Shown here one piece after another: positions 36,493 through 45,917 of a stretch of DNA of 64,000 bases. The notes beneath the pieces were generated by a model that saw only the letters and a program-made list of their open reading frames with translations, did no database searches and was not told the DNA's origin. Every line of letters starts with the position of its first letter. The first letter of the stretch is position 1. The stretch covers positions 1 to 64,000 of the forward strand of contig JABSOY010000021.1 in the NCBI GenBank assembly GCA_013215385.1, in the 5' to 3' direction. This stretch comes from Colwellia sp. Lineage in GTDB: Bacteria > Pseudomonadota > Gammaproteobacteria > Enterobacterales > Alteromonadaceae. Made by a program: the position numbers and the translations under genes.

Positions 36493-37591
36493 ATGATTGA
36501 AGCTAATCCGGTAATAAACAAAATTAAAGACATCCGCGAGCGTACAGATATGCTTCGGGGGTACCTTTGACTACGATCAAAGATCAGAACGTTTAGTTGA
36601 GGTTATTCGAGAACTTGAGTCACCTGAAGTTTGGAATGAACCCGAACGTGCACAAGCACTAGGTAAAGAACGATCTTCTCTTGAAATTATAGTTGAAACT
36701 ATTGACGAAATGGACCGGGGTTGTGACGACATCGAAGAGTTAGTTGAACTTGCCGTCGAAGAAGAAGACGAAGAAACGTTTAATGAAGTGACAGAAGAAA
36801 TAAAGACCTTAGAAAAAAGCTTAGAAAAATTAGAATTTCGCCGAATGTTTTCTGGCGAACATGACGAAAATAGCTGTTACTTAGATATTCAGTCAGGCTC
36901 TGGTGGCACCGAAGCACAAGATTGGGCCGAAATGTTAATGCGCATGTATTTGCGTTGGGGTGAAGCGCACGGTTATAAAACTGAAGCGATTGAAGTCACT
37001 GATGGTGATGTTGCCGGTATTAAAGGTTGTACGATTAAATATACCGGTGAATATGCTTATGGTTGGTTGCGCACCGAAACTGGGGTTCACCGTCTAGTTA
37101 GAAAATCACCGTTTGACTCAAGCGGACGTCGTCATACCTCATTTGCTTCGGCATTTATTTATCCTGAAATTGACGATAATATTGTAATAGATATTAACCC
37201 GGCAGATTTACGTATCGATACCTTTCGTGCTTCTGGTGCCGGTGGTCAACATGTTAACAAAACGGATTCAGCTATTCGAATTACCCATGAACCAACCGGC
37301 GCGGTAGTTGCTTGTCAGGCTGACCGTTCTCAGCACAAAAACCGTGCTACGGCGATGAAATTGCTTAAAGCCAAGCTTTTTGAAATGGAAATGCAAAAGA
37401 AAAATGAAGGTAAACAAGAACTAGAAGACGGAAAATCAGATATAGGTTGGGGAAGTCAAATACGTTCATACGTTTTAGACGACAGTCGGATTAAAGATTT
37501 ACGCACCGGTGTCGAGAACCGAAATACGCAAGCGGTTTTAGACGGCGATTTAGACAAGTTTTTAGAAGCTAGCTTGAAATCTGGCTTGTAG
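36493..37591 (+). CDS. prfB: Peptide chain release factor 2 (with programmed +1 frameshift)
   Basis: 365 residues once the frameshift is made. Translation starts at ATG 36493, reads 25 codons to an in-frame TGA (36568-36570), then shifts +1 and continues in the frame to 37591. RF2 features are the tripeptide SPF (stop-codon reading of UGA and UAA) and GGQ at 250-252 in [10 protein letters not shown] (peptidyl-tRNA hydrolysis). The shift lets RF2 level control its own synthesis. It is followed by lysS, as in most gammaproteobacteria. An annotation starting at 36710 would miss the first 72 residues. Confidence 0.96.
36556..36571 (+). promoter_or_regulatory. prfB programmed frameshift site
   Basis: A GGGGG run acts as the internal Shine-Dalgarno-like element, a few bases before the slippery CTT-TGA-C at 36565-36571. 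Release at the UGA competes with slippage of the CUU tRNA to UUU. Confidence 0.93.
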
Positions 37592-37657
37592 TGTTAAGCT
37601 CAAATAAAAACTAACAATTATACCATCGAAAAATTAAAGATAACGTTGAGAAACAAA

Positions 37658-39250
37658 ATGACAGATAAAGCCACTAAAGCCAACCAAGAAAATAATACAC
37701 CCGTAGCACAAGATGAAAATAAACTGATTGCTGAGCGTCGTGTAAAGCTTGAAAAAATTCGCTCTAATTGTTCCGCTAATGGTTTTCCTAACGATTTTAA
37801 TCGTGAACATTTAGCCGCTGACATTCAAGCTGAACATGGTGAAAAGACCAAAGAAGAACTTGAAGAGTTACAGGTTACTTATGCTATTGCTGGTCGTGTT
37901 ATGGCCAAACGTGGACCATTTTTAGTGATACAGGACTCGTCAGGTCGTATTCAAGGTTATGCTGAAAAAACGGTGCAAAAAGAAATAAGAGCTAAATGGG
38001 GATCATTAGATATTGGTGATATTGTTGGTATTAAAGGTATTTTGCATAAATCAGGTAAAGGTGATCTTTACGTGAACATGAATGAATACTCTCTGTTAAC
38101 TAAGTCATTACGTCCGTTACCAGAAAAATTCCATGGTTTGTCAGACCAAGAAACTAAGTATCGTCAGCGTTATGTTGATTTAATTATCAATGAAGATACC
38201 CGTAATACCTTTAAAATGCGTTCAAAAATTGTTGCCGGTATCCGTAACTTTTTAGTTGAACGTGATTTTATGGAAGTTGAAACGCCGATGTTACAAATCA
38301 TACCGGGTGGCGCAACCGCTAAACCTTTTATGACGCATCATAATACTTTTGATCTTGATATGTACTTACGTATTGCCCCTGAGCTTAACTTAAAACGTTT
38401 GGTGGTCGGTGGTTTTGATCGTGTCTTTGAGATTAACCGTAGTTTCCGTAATGAAGGTATTTCAACACGCCATAACCCTGAATTTACGATGATTGAATTT
38501 TATCAAGCTTATGCTGATTTCAATGACTTGATGAATTTAACGGAAGAAATGTTACGCACTATTGCCCAAGATGTCCTGGGTACAACGATGATCCGTAATA
38601 CAGTAAAAAATGAAGATGGTGAAGTGGTTGAAGAAAAATTCTATGATCTTGGTAAGCCGTTTGCACGTTTATCTATGGTTGACGCTATCTTAACTTACGG
38701 TAAAGACCATCGCGCAGCAGCAAGCCTTGATGAAGCAGTGTTACGTGATCCTGAAAATAACTTCGATGCAATTAAAGCCATGGCGAAAGCTGTTGGTGTT
38801 AAAGAAAGCAGCGCTTCTAAAGTTTGGGGCCCAGGTAAGTACATTTGTGAAATCTTTGAAGAAGTTGCCGAGCACTTATTAGATCAACCTACTTTCATCA
38901 CTGAATACCCGTGGGAAGTTTCACCACTGGCACGTCGTAATGATAACAATCCATTCATTACCGACCGATTTGAATTTTTCGTTGGCGGTCGTGAATTAGC
39001 CAATGGCTTCTCCGAGCTTAACGATGCTGAAGATCAAGCTGAACGCTTTAAAAAACAAGTAGCAGAAAAAGATGCTGGTGATGATGAAGCTATGCATTTT
39101 GACGCTGATTATATCTGTGCTTTAGAATATGGTTTACCACCAACAGCGGGTGAAGGTATTGGCATTGACCGTTTAGTGATGTTGTTTACTGATTCACCAA
39201 CGATTAAAGATGTTATCTTATTCCCACACATGCGTCCATTAGCTGAGTAG
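37658..39250 (+). CDS. lysS: Lysyl-tRNA synthetase (class II)
   Basis: 530 residues from the ATG at 37658, with GAG upstream; a TTG at 37646 is less likely. There is an N-terminal OB anticodon-binding domain (about 60-170) and a class II catalytic domain with motif 1 ([15 protein letters not shown]), motif 2 ([20 protein letters not shown]) and motif 3 ([12 protein letters not shown]). It charges tRNA-Lys. It lies 66 bases after prfB, in the usual prfB-lysS pair. Confidence 0.97.
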   Translation: MTDKATKANQENNTPVAQDENKLIAERRVKLEKIRSNCSANGFPNDFNREHLAADIQAEHGEKTKEELEELQVTYAIAGRVMAKRGPFLVIQDSSGRIQGYAEKTVQKEIRAKWGSLDIGDIVGIKGILHKSGKGDLYVNMNEYSLLTKSLRPLPEKFHGLSDQETKYRQRYVDLIINEDTRNTFKMRSKIVAGIRNFLVERDFMEVETPMLQIIPGGATAKPFMTHHNTFDLDMYLRIAPELNLKRLVVGGFDRVFEINRSFRNEGISTRHNPEFTMIEFYQAYADFNDLMNLTEEMLRTIAQDVLGTTMIRNTVKNEDGEVVEEKFYDLGKPFARLSMVDAILTYGKDHRAAASLDEAVLRDPENNFDAIKAMAKAVGVKESSASKVWGPGKYICEIFEEVAEHLLDQPTFITEYPWEVSPLARRNDNNPFITDRFEFFVGGRELANGFSELNDAEDQAERFKKQVAEKDAGDDEAMHFDADYICALEYGLPPTAGEGIGIDRLVMLFTDSPTIKDVILFPHMRPLAE

Positions 39251-39253
39251 TTA

Positions 39254-39306
39254 TATTCAGGATGAATGGTATAACGCGGTGGCATGGATGCCATTGAGCG
39301 TATATG
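39254..39306. repeat. Dispersed modular repeat, copy 3a (single A module)
   Basis: TATTCAGGATGAATGG begins four bases after the lysS stop, followed by the TGGCATGGATGCCA palindrome with one change and GAGCGTATATG. It sits before the terminator hairpin rather than after it, unlike most copies. Confidence 0.8.
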
Positions 39307-39320
39307 TAAAGTTAAAATTT

Positions 39321-39356
39321 AAAAGCCGGATAAGTTAATCACTTATCCGGCTTTTA
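39321..39356 (+). terminator. Intrinsic terminator of lysS
   Basis: AAAAGCCGGATAAGT pairs perfectly with ACTTATCCGGCTTTT around TAATC. This is the strongest terminator in the window. The next repeat copy starts in its tail. Confidence 0.93.
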
Positions 39357-39515
39357 TGTTCAGGCTGAACGGCCATGATTTATGTTCTAGACAAATCATA
39401 AGTACCTACATCCATGTAGGCAATAACGTGATGCCATGGCAGTTCCTAGGTATCCATGCCTTTCTCAGACATCCTGTCTTTCAAGGCATTAGTGCATCCA
39501 TGCACGTCGATGAAC
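39355..39515. repeat. Dispersed modular repeat, copy 3b (modules A start, C and B)
   Basis: ATGTTCAGGCTGAACGG begins in the terminator tail. Module C follows (CAAATCATAAGTACC, palindrome CCTACATCCATGTAGG at 39405-39420), then module B (CAGACATCCTGTCTTTCAAG, palindrome GTGCATCCATGCAC) ending GTCGATGAAC at the next gene. The 288-base gap holds nothing else. Confidence 0.85.
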
Positions 39516-39538
39516 TCAGTGATGTATTCTGTATTGGT

Positions 39539-40843
39539 TTAAGCATCGGTTAAGCCCCAAATAAAAGCAATAACGCCTGTTAATCCAATTAACATCATAT
39601 AAGCACTACCGATGAAAGAATATTTAAGGAAGGTGAAGAAATAGCCTTGTTTATAAACACGTTTTTGCATGATGAATAAATAAATAGGGATCCAAATCAT
39701 TAATGCATTACCGATGAACTCAATAGTGCCACTAAGTGCCGGTAAAGCAGTGACACTATACTCATAAAAGACATCAAGTAATTCCACTAGTAATATCGTG
39801 AAGAAGATAAAACTATGGCTATGAAGGGCGACGGTTAAATGTTCCATATAAAGTCGCTTAGAAAACAGAAACATTATTTTCAATAAAGCAGCAAATAAAG
39901 GTAGTAGAATAAACATCAATTGAGGGAGTTTCTCTATTGCCTCCTGAACGATAGGAGTAGTATCAGAGTTTAAGGCCTTTTGCGCTTTTTTGACTAAGGA
40001 TTTAGCAAACGCATCGAGTCTTTTATTACTATCGTCACTTAAAAAATCAAAAGACAAAGTGCCGTCTTCATTATTCTGAATAGTCCATTCTTTCTCATTT
40101 TTATTGAGTTCATTGTATTCGCCATTTTTGATTTTTTTGATATTTGAAGCAAATAAATTATAGCGTTCATTTTTCCTCGGTGAAAAGGCCTCGTCTTCAT
40201 GAAACCGATCCAACTCTAGATCAACTAACCTTTTGGTCATGTCGATTAAGTGCTTGTTTTCTTTAATTGTATAATCTTTATTAATATCAGTGAGGTAAGT
40301 TGAAAACCTTATAATATTACTTGAAAGGTCTCCTAATTCAGCGCTGTTATCCGTATTTGTTTCTTTTGCTGTCAGTTGCTTTTCTTTAAGTAACTTAATA
40401 TGGTCTTTTATTTCAGTGATTACCGTTTGGTTATCATTAATATTCAAAATATTATTATCGGCCGTTATAAATAAGTTCAGCGTAATAAAAAAAACAATGC
40501 TAATAAATAGATATAAACGTAATGGCGGAACATAGTGGACACGTCGGCCAGAGAAGTATTCATTGGTTAAAAACCCAGGACGGGTGACTAATGGCAATAA
40601 AGTACGAGCGGCACGAGAGTCGAAACTAAAAATATCATCGAGCAAGTGCATTATTACCACCCAGAAATATTTGAGTGTCGATTCTGCTTGTTGACCACAT
40701 TGGGCACAAAATGGGCCGTTGATTGGTTGATGACAGTTTTCACAAACGCTGCCCTCAGCACTTTTAAAGTCATCAGCGGCTTTAGGCAACATTGATGCAA
40801 CATCCACATCGATGTCTTTTTCAACTAAATCAGTATTTGGCAT
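39539..40843 (-). CDS. DUF3667 family membrane protein with zinc ribbon
   Basis: 434 residues. The N-terminal region has the paired motif CENCHQPINGPFCAQCGQ (four Cys, zinc-ribbon-like), followed by the DUF3667 hallmark RAARTLLPLVTRPGFLTNEY and SGRRVHYVPPLRLYLFIS. Next are a membrane segment, a long charged region (about 120-280, coiled-coil-like) and several more membrane segments at the C-terminus. Function is unknown in this family. The charged insertion is longer than I would expect for a simple member. It is a single gene with repeats at its 3' side. Confidence 0.85.
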   Translation of the reverse strand: MPNTDLVEKDIDVDVASMLPKAADDFKSAEGSVCENCHQPINGPFCAQCGQQAESTLKYFWVVIMHLLDDIFSFDSRAARTLLPLVTRPGFLTNEYFSGRRVHYVPPLRLYLFISIVFFITLNLFITADNNILNINDNQTVITEIKDHIKLLKEKQLTAKETNTDNSAELGDLSSNIIRFSTYLTDINKDYTIKENKHLIDMTKRLVDLELDRFHEDEAFSPRKNERYNLFASNIKKIKNGEYNELNKNEKEWTIQNNEDGTLSFDFLSDDSNKRLDAFAKSLVKKAQKALNSDTTPIVQEAIEKLPQLMFILLPLFAALLKIMFLFSKRLYMEHLTVALHSHSFIFFTILLVELLDVFYEYSVTALPALSGTIEFIGNALMIWIPIYLFIMQKRVYKQGYFFTFLKYSFIGSAYMMLIGLTGVIAFIWGLTDA

Positions 40844-41090
40844 AAGGGGATATGGAGGTAATTACAAACAATAGAATAAAATCATAGCATTATGTTTGTA
40901 ATAAGTGTGAATGAAAAGTTGGTGTTTTTTTAAAAAAACTTGAGTTAACTGCGTGCTGTCTGCGTAACTATCTGTTAAATTTAACTCAACAAGATAAAGT
41001 TGAATTAAATGTACTATGTTTATAATTATGTTAAATAATGAAGCATAAACAAGTTGCAGAATAAGCCAAGCCAAATACAGGAGAATTATA

Positions 41091-41639
41091 ATGGCGTTTG
41101 AAGTTAAATTTGAACTAACAGAATCAGACTTAGACCACTTCCGTGATGTGATGCGTAAAGCGCAATCAGGAGCTACAGAACTTAGCGAAGCAGTAATTTT
41201 AAGTAATGCTAAAAGTCTTAGTCAAGATATTAAAGGTAATGTACCTGAGTTTGTCAGTGAACGAATTCAAAAGCTAGAAACACTAGTTGCTATGATTGAA
41301 GATTCTGAGTGGAAAATTCCTGCTGAAGAACGTAGTGATGTATTAAGTGCTTTAGCTTACTTTAGTGACCCTGAAGATTTAGTACCAGACCATATTCCTG
41401 TATTAGGTTTTTTAGATGACGCAATTATGATTGAATTAGTTGCCGAAGAGCTAAAAGATGATATCGAAGCGTTTGAAGAGTTTTGTGCTTACCGTAGTCG
41501 CGAAGAAGAACGTACTGGTGATACAACCATTACCCGTGAAGAATGGTTAGACTCTAAACGTCGTGAACTTCATAGTCGTATGAGAAACCGTCGCTCCTCT
41601 CGTCGAAGCGGTCGTTCATCATTTCGCTCTGTTTTTTAA
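41091..41639 (+). CDS. YkvA / DUF1232 domain protein
   Basis: 182 residues. A helical N-terminal half is followed by the DUF1232 core (YFSDPEDLVPDHIPVLGFLDDA, about 100-125), normally described as a short membrane-associated helical domain. The C-terminus is very basic (SRMRNRRSSRRSGRSS), which suggests nucleic-acid or membrane contact. Function is unknown. AGGAG lies before the ATG. An intrinsic terminator follows. Confidence 0.82.
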   Translation: MAFEVKFELTESDLDHFRDVMRKAQSGATELSEAVILSNAKSLSQDIKGNVPEFVSERIQKLETLVAMIEDSEWKIPAEERSDVLSALAYFSDPEDLVPDHIPVLGFLDDAIMIELVAEELKDDIEAFEEFCAYRSREEERTGDTTITREEWLDSKRRELHSRMRNRRSSRRSGRSSFRSVF

Positions 41640-41665
41640 AAATCATTTAAAAAATTTCATGCAAT

Positions 41666-41701
41666 AAAAAAGCTTACTCATATTATGGGGAAGCTTTTTT
41701 T
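41666..41701 (+). terminator. Intrinsic terminator of the DUF1232 gene
   Basis: AAAAAGCTT pairs with AAGCTTTTT around a 15-base loop, followed by T residues. The dispersed repeat starts at its end. Confidence 0.8.
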
Positions 41702-42186
41702 ATGTTCAGGATGAACGGTATGTCATGATCACATGGATGTGAATGAATGACGATGTTCAGGATGAACGGTATGTCATGATCACATGGATGTGAATGACGA
41801 TGTTCAGGATGGCCTCTCTCAGACATCCTGTCTTTCAAGGCATTAGTGCATCCATGCACGTCAACGGTATGACATGATGCTGTGACTGCATGGATGCAGG
41901 AAGTAGAGTAACGCAGGAGCAGTTACCGAGATGGCAAGGAACGGCACATGTTCAGGACTGCAAGGAGTAGAGTACGCAGGAGCAGTTACCAAGATGGCAA
42001 CAAACGGCGCATGTTCACGACTGCAAGGAGTAGAGTACGCAGGAGCAGTTACCAAGATGGCAAGGAACGGTGCATGTTCACGACTGCATGGATGCAGAAG
42101 GTAGAGCGAAGCATGGATGCCCGAGCCGAGGATGGCCTTTCTCAGACATCCTGTCTTTCAAGGCATTAGTGCATCCATGCACGTCG
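41702..42186. repeat. Dispersed modular repeat, copy 4 (largest; A modules, B, 63-bp array, B)
   Basis: A modules start at 41702, about 41753 and 41799 (ATGTTCAGGATGAACGG or its opening), with palindrome TCACATGGATGTGA at 41729-41742. Module B follows (about 41819-41862), then a 63-bp tandem array, then a second module B (about 42143-42186). This 485-base block fills the gap; the frames across it are artefacts of repeat periodicity. Confidence 0.85.
41884..42088. repeat. 63-bp tandem array, three units
   Basis: GACTGCA recurs at 41884, 41956, 42019 and 42082: the last two spacings are exactly 63 bases and the first is 72 because of a short insert. Each unit carries GAGTACGCAGGAGCAGTTAC and an ATGTTCA segment, so it is built from the same repeat vocabulary. 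Units touch each other with no spacer. Confidence 0.88.
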
Positions 42187-42357
42187 TCAGTGAGTAACAA
42201 ATAACATAGTGACAAAGAAGCCAATCAAAATAGTATTAAAGGCAATAATATAAGCAAACCCCTTTACCCCATCTTTGACGCTACAGCCTTTTGCCTTTAG
42301 GTATCTCCACCAAAATATGCACATCAGTATTGGGAGTAAGTAAAATAATTTGATCAT
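42187..42357 (-). CDS. Small two-span membrane protein downstream of ampG
   Basis: 56 residues. The ATG at 42357 has GCAGG a few bases upstream. It encodes a hydrophobic start (MIKLFYLLPILMCIFWW), a short basic loop (RYLKAKGCSVKDG) and a second hydrophobic segment (FAYIIAFNTILIGFFVTML), so it is probably an inner-membrane hairpin. It lies 50 bases downstream of ampG on the same strand and could be co-transcribed. I recognise no family. Confidence 0.55.
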   Translation of the reverse strand: MIKLFYLLPILMCIFWWRYLKAKGCSVKDGVKGFAYIIAFNTILIGFFVTMLFVTH

Positions 42358-42407
42358 AAAGCCTGCTTTATTTAATTGTTATATCAATATATTAGAATAA
42401 AAAAGCG

Positions 42408-44003
42408 TTAATTGCTGTTTTGTTTTTCTATTAATGCCGTTAGGGGTTTTCTAATCGAATATAAAAACAATAAACTTGGGATCACCATCAATGAGGTGAA
42501 TATAAAAAACAGTGACCAATTTCCATCTAACCAGTCAACTATAATGCCTGAATATGAACCTAACATTACTCGGCCAAAAGTGCCCAGAGACGCCATTAAC
42601 GCGTATTGACTTGCTGTAAAACTTTTATTACAAAGTACCGATAACAGTGCAACAAACGCTACTGATCCCCAAGCCGATGTAAAGCCATCGACGAAAACAG
42701 TAAAAGCGAATAATAACTTGCTTGGTCCTACTAATGCCATTGCCGAAAAAAGTAGGTTACTGGCAGACATCGCTATGCCACCGATGAATAAGCCTTTTAA
42801 AATGCCGTAACGAATGGTGAAAACACTGCCAATAAGAGAGAATACTATGGTGGTAGCCCAGTTTATCATTTTTGAATAATAGGCAATATCTTCATTTGAA
42901 AAACCTATTTCTCGATAAAAAACAATCGACATACGGCCTAAATAGGCTTCTCCTAATTTAAAGAGAAAGATAAATAATAAGATAGATATGGCGAGTCTGG
43001 TGCCATTACGATCAAAGAATTCCTGAATAGGGGCAACAAGCGTTGTTAATAACCAGGCGGTTATACGATGAAAAACATTCGCTTTTATGGGCGTGGCAAT
43101 TAACGTCTGTTGGTTAATACTCTTATTAAGTCGCGAGAGTTGTTGTGTGAATAAAAATAACAAGCCGGTCACTAAAAAAGTGAGAAAGGTAAACCGGTAC
43201 TCGTTCGATATCAAATTTTCTGGCCAAGCAGGGTAGCCAATATTGGCATAAATGATACTGATAAAAATTAGCGGTAAGATAAACAAAATGGAAAATGATT
43301 TAGTGCCAAGTTGAGGTAGGACTTTTAAATAATTAGCTTCAATTTTTTTTAATACGGCTTCTCTATCACTTTTTGGTTCGCTAACCACTAATGCTGTGAT
43401 CATCAGCACAGCCATTATTGCTGAAAGTACAAGGAAAACTTCAGGCCATTCCCAGTTTGGCTTGCTAACTAGAATAAATGGAATACTACCTAGCCCAGCA
43501 TAACCTGTCCACCAACCAGCTGTAGCCATTGCAGAGCCTGCGGCCATTATGTTGTTGTCTTTACCGTTAAGTGAGTCAATACGATAGGCGTCAATGGCAA
43601 TGTCTTGAGTGGCGCCAGTTACTGCTATAATTAAACCAAACATTGCCATTAAGTTCAGTTGGCTGCTGGCATCAAAGTGACTGAGCTGATACGCAGCGAA
43701 AACAATAATTGCTTGAGTGACAATTATCCAGCTCCTTCTCATGCCCATTTTAGCGGTGACAAAAGGAAGTTTTACTCTATCGGCTAATGGCGACCATAAA
43801 AAATTAATACTATAAGCAACAAAAATTAAGCCAAACAGACCTATGCTAGAACGGCTTAGACCTTCGTCTTTTAACCAGCCGGTCATTGCTGAACCTATCA
43901 TTACCCATGGGAAGCCACTAGCGATACCAAAACAAAAAATGGTAAGTAAGCGTTTGTCTTTAAAATAATTGAGCGTTTCTTTTATTGTATGGGGTGATGA
44001 CAT
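42408..44003 (-). CDS. ampG: AmpG-type muropeptide permease (MFS)
   Basis: 531 residues, with about 12-14 membrane segments. The opening (RLLTIFCFGIASGFPWVMIGSAMTGWLKDEGL) and SINFLWSPLADRV, TGATQDIAIDAYRID are AmpG signatures. AmpG imports anhydro-muropeptides released from peptidoglycan so they can be recycled, which also feeds ampC induction where present. A central loop (about 260-320) is longer than in E. coli. The nearby yajG gene also accompanies ampG in E. coli. Confidence 0.92.
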   Translation of the reverse strand: MSSPHTIKETLNYFKDKRLLTIFCFGIASGFPWVMIGSAMTGWLKDEGLSRSSIGLFGLIFVAYSINFLWSPLADRVKLPFVTAKMGMRRSWIIVTQAIIVFAAYQLSHFDASSQLNLMAMFGLIIAVTGATQDIAIDAYRIDSLNGKDNNIMAAGSAMATAGWWTGYAGLGSIPFILVSKPNWEWPEVFLVLSAIMAVLMITALVVSEPKSDREAVLKKIEANYLKVLPQLGTKSFSILFILPLIFISIIYANIGYPAWPENLISNEYRFTFLTFLVTGLLFLFTQQLSRLNKSINQQTLIATPIKANVFHRITAWLLTTLVAPIQEFFDRNGTRLAISILLFIFLFKLGEAYLGRMSIVFYREIGFSNEDIAYYSKMINWATTIVFSLIGSVFTIRYGILKGLFIGGIAMSASNLLFSAMALVGPSKLLFAFTVFVDGFTSAWGSVAFVALLSVLCNKSFTASQYALMASLGTFGRVMLGSYSGIIVDWLDGNWSLFFIFTSLMVIPSLLFLYSIRKPLTALIEKQNSN

Positions 44004-44100
44004 GCATATAATTCATTATTATCTTCTAGTTAGCAGGTTATCAGAGCGGGCTAATCTTAAGAAGTTAATTTTCACAGATAGTTGAGAAAAATGAGTTTTT

Positions 44101-44129
44101 CTTACCTTAATTTTTTAAATTAAGGTAAG
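44101..44129. repeat. 13-bp perfect stem-loop overlapping a stop codon
   Basis: CTTACCTTAATTT pairs with AAATTAAGGTAAG around TTT and covers the stop of the minus-strand gene at 44120. On neither strand is there a good T-tract. It may protect the 3' end of that mRNA or act upstream of ampG. Confidence 0.6.
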
Positions 44130-44449
44130 GGACGCCAGCCAATACAATCAATAGGATAACTGCCTGTGCCATCAAAAAAATCTAGGCAGGTGGTTATTTC
44201 ACTTTTGAAATATAAGTCGTGACTGAGAGATTGGGCGCCATGCAAACTCACCTCATGTATCAGATGCCAAAAAACACGTTCTTTTGCACTACCAGGAGTA
44301 TCATCTTCTATAGCTAATGAAGTCCATTCTTCCATAGTATCAATAATGAAGCTGTCGAGTTCGGTATAATGTAAACTTTGATTGATCACCGCTTGGATGT
44401 AGTGGGCAATTTGTAATATTTTTTCGTTGATAAACGGCTCAATTATCAT
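44120..44449 (-). CDS. Conserved hypothetical protein
   Basis: 109 residues, acidic, soluble, no signal or membrane span. Features that look conserved among Alteromonadales proteins I recall are EPFINEKILQIAHYIQAVINQ, DTMEEWTSLAIEDDTP, VFWHLIHEV and the end YPIDCIGWRPLP. No known function. AGAGGT stands before the ATG at 44449. It lies between ampG and the cyclophilin gene on the same strand. Confidence 0.7.
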   Translation of the reverse strand: MIIEPFINEKILQIAHYIQAVINQSLHYTELDSFIIDTMEEWTSLAIEDDTPGSAKERVFWHLIHEVSLHGAQSLSHDLYFKSEITTCLDFFDGTGSYPIDCIGWRPLP

Positions 44450-44706
44450 AATAACCTCTGTTGTACTAATGCCTTAGCCTTCTGAACAAGGAAAAGTAAC
44501 GGCTGTTTTGTCATTATTGTTACGAAAAGTTATGGCAGCACAATTACTACCTTATTTATCGTAGATAAAAGAATGTTTGTCAAAGGCGACAAGCAACTTA
44601 ATTGTTATAAAATTGTAAGAACGTACAATATAACAATTAGAGTATGAGGTAAACTTGTAGAAGCTATTTTTCTCTACAAGTTACTTGTTGTCATTATTTG
44701 TTGAGG

Positions 44707-45288
44707 TTATTCTGCAGGAAGTAGGGTAATTTTAATTAAAATAACCGGCTCAATGGGAACATCATCCCAGCCCATCGCATCATTATATGATGTTTTTACT
44801 AAGTTTATTGCATCTAGCACTTCTTGTCCTTCAACGATAGCGCCAAATACTGTGTAGCCCCAATGTCGTCCGGGGTCTAAATTTTTGTTATCTCCCATAT
44901 TAAAAAAGAATTGACGATTGGCCGTATGAGGTCGACTTTCTTTTGCCATAGCAATAGTGCCAATTTTATTTTTTAAACCATTACCTGATTCATTAACAAT
45001 ATCTTTGAGTAATTTCTTTGGGGTAAAGTCTTCATCATACCCGCCTCCTTGCACGATAAAGTCACTTACCACACGATGAAATATCGTATTGCTATATTCC
45101 CCCATTACTACATAAGTTAAAAAATTATCAACGGTTAATGGTGCTTTAACACGATCTAGTTCGACAATAATTATACCTTTTGAGGTTTCTAACTTAACTA
45201 GTGGAAACAGGTTATTAGGATCAATGGCAATATTCTGTGCTGACAATGAACTCGTCAACAAAACTAATAAACAAAGTAAATATTTCAT
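44707..45288 (-). CDS. Periplasmic peptidyl-prolyl cis-trans isomerase (cyclophilin)
   Basis: 193 residues. A signal peptide (ending LSAQ or SLSA) precedes a cyclophilin domain: FHRVVSDFIVQGGGY with catalytic Arg, NRQFFFNMGDN with the conserved Gln-Phe-Phe, and FGAIVEGQEVLDAI. This fits the PpiA group, which helps folding of envelope proteins. It is followed on the same strand by ampG-side genes and preceded by yajG (18 bases apart), so an operon rlmG-yajG-ppi is possible. Confidence 0.9.
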   Translation of the reverse strand: MKYLLCLLVLLTSSLSAQNIAIDPNNLFPLVKLETSKGIIIVELDRVKAPLTVDNFLTYVVMGEYSNTIFHRVVSDFIVQGGGYDEDFTPKKLLKDIVNESGNGLKNKIGTIAMAKESRPHTANRQFFFNMGDNKNLDPGRHWGYTVFGAIVEGQEVLDAINLVKTSYNDAMGWDDVPIEPVILIKITLLPAE

Positions 45289-45306
45289 GGCTATTTCTAC
45301 TTAAAA

Positions 45307-45900
45307 CTATTTAATAAAATGCTGTATTTCAGCATTATTAAGAACCTGCGCTAATAATTGAGTAAGTTGCTGATTAAAATCACGTTCTAAAACTGCAATA
45401 TCTGCACTTAATGGACCTTCACTCGTCCCGCGTACCTTAAAAGTATTGCTGAGGGTTTGAGTACCATTATTGACTCTTACGCGAATAACAAGCTCGTTGT
45501 TCACTTGGTATTGCATCATTTCTTGTTGAACGCTGATCAATGCACTATCTATGATAACTTCAATAGCATTATTCGCTTGAGCATTAATGTCTAAACCCTG
45601 CTTTTTAAATTCACTTATTAAGGTTTTTTCAATAATTTGTTTTAGCGGGGCTTGGCTTGAGTAGAGCTCTGCTGCTTCGTCTGCTCTGATTATTTGTACG
45701 ACATGTTGTGCGCCACGCAAATCAGTAATTGTCATACTAGCTTGTTGATTTTGATATTTGGCCTGAGTTACCGTGCCATTAGTAATCGTTAAATCAGGTG
45801 AAATAACTACGTGGCTTGGTTTATTTGCACAAGCACTGACTAAAGTGAGTAGACTGATTACCGCTAATGTTTTTATTTTATAATTTATTATTTTGTTCAT
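45307..45900 (-). CDS. yajG: YajG family lipoprotein
   Basis: 197 residues. The lipobox is VSAC (Cys24). The mature part follows the YajG family with ITDLRGAQHVVQIIR, LISEFKKQGLDI, IDSALISVQQEMMQYQVN and a long helical C-terminus. Function is not established; in E. coli yajG precedes ampG, and here both are again in one neighbourhood on one strand. It lies between rlmG and the cyclophilin gene. Confidence 0.85.
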   Translation of the reverse strand: MNKIINYKIKTLAVISLLTLVSACANKPSHVVISPDLTITNGTVTQAKYQNQQASMTITDLRGAQHVVQIIRADEAAELYSSQAPLKQIIEKTLISEFKKQGLDINAQANNAIEVIIDSALISVQQEMMQYQVNNELVIRVRVNNGTQTLSNTFKVRGTSEGPLSADIAVLERDFNQQLTQLLAQVLNNAEIQHFIK

Positions 45901-45917
45901 GAGTTAACATCGTTCCA

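Noticed and set aside
39356-39553. 65-codon frame after lysS
   Set aside because: It lies fully within modules C and B of the dispersed repeat.
41884-42088. CRISPR-like look of regularly spaced repeats
   Set aside because: The 63-bp units touch each other with no unique spacers, and no cas genes are in the window. They are tandem repeats of intergenic repeat material.
41861-42169. Open frames of 64-73 codons on both strands over the repeat block
   Set aside because: They exist because the repeat period is a multiple of three. They lack ribosome sites and have low-complexity repeated peptides.
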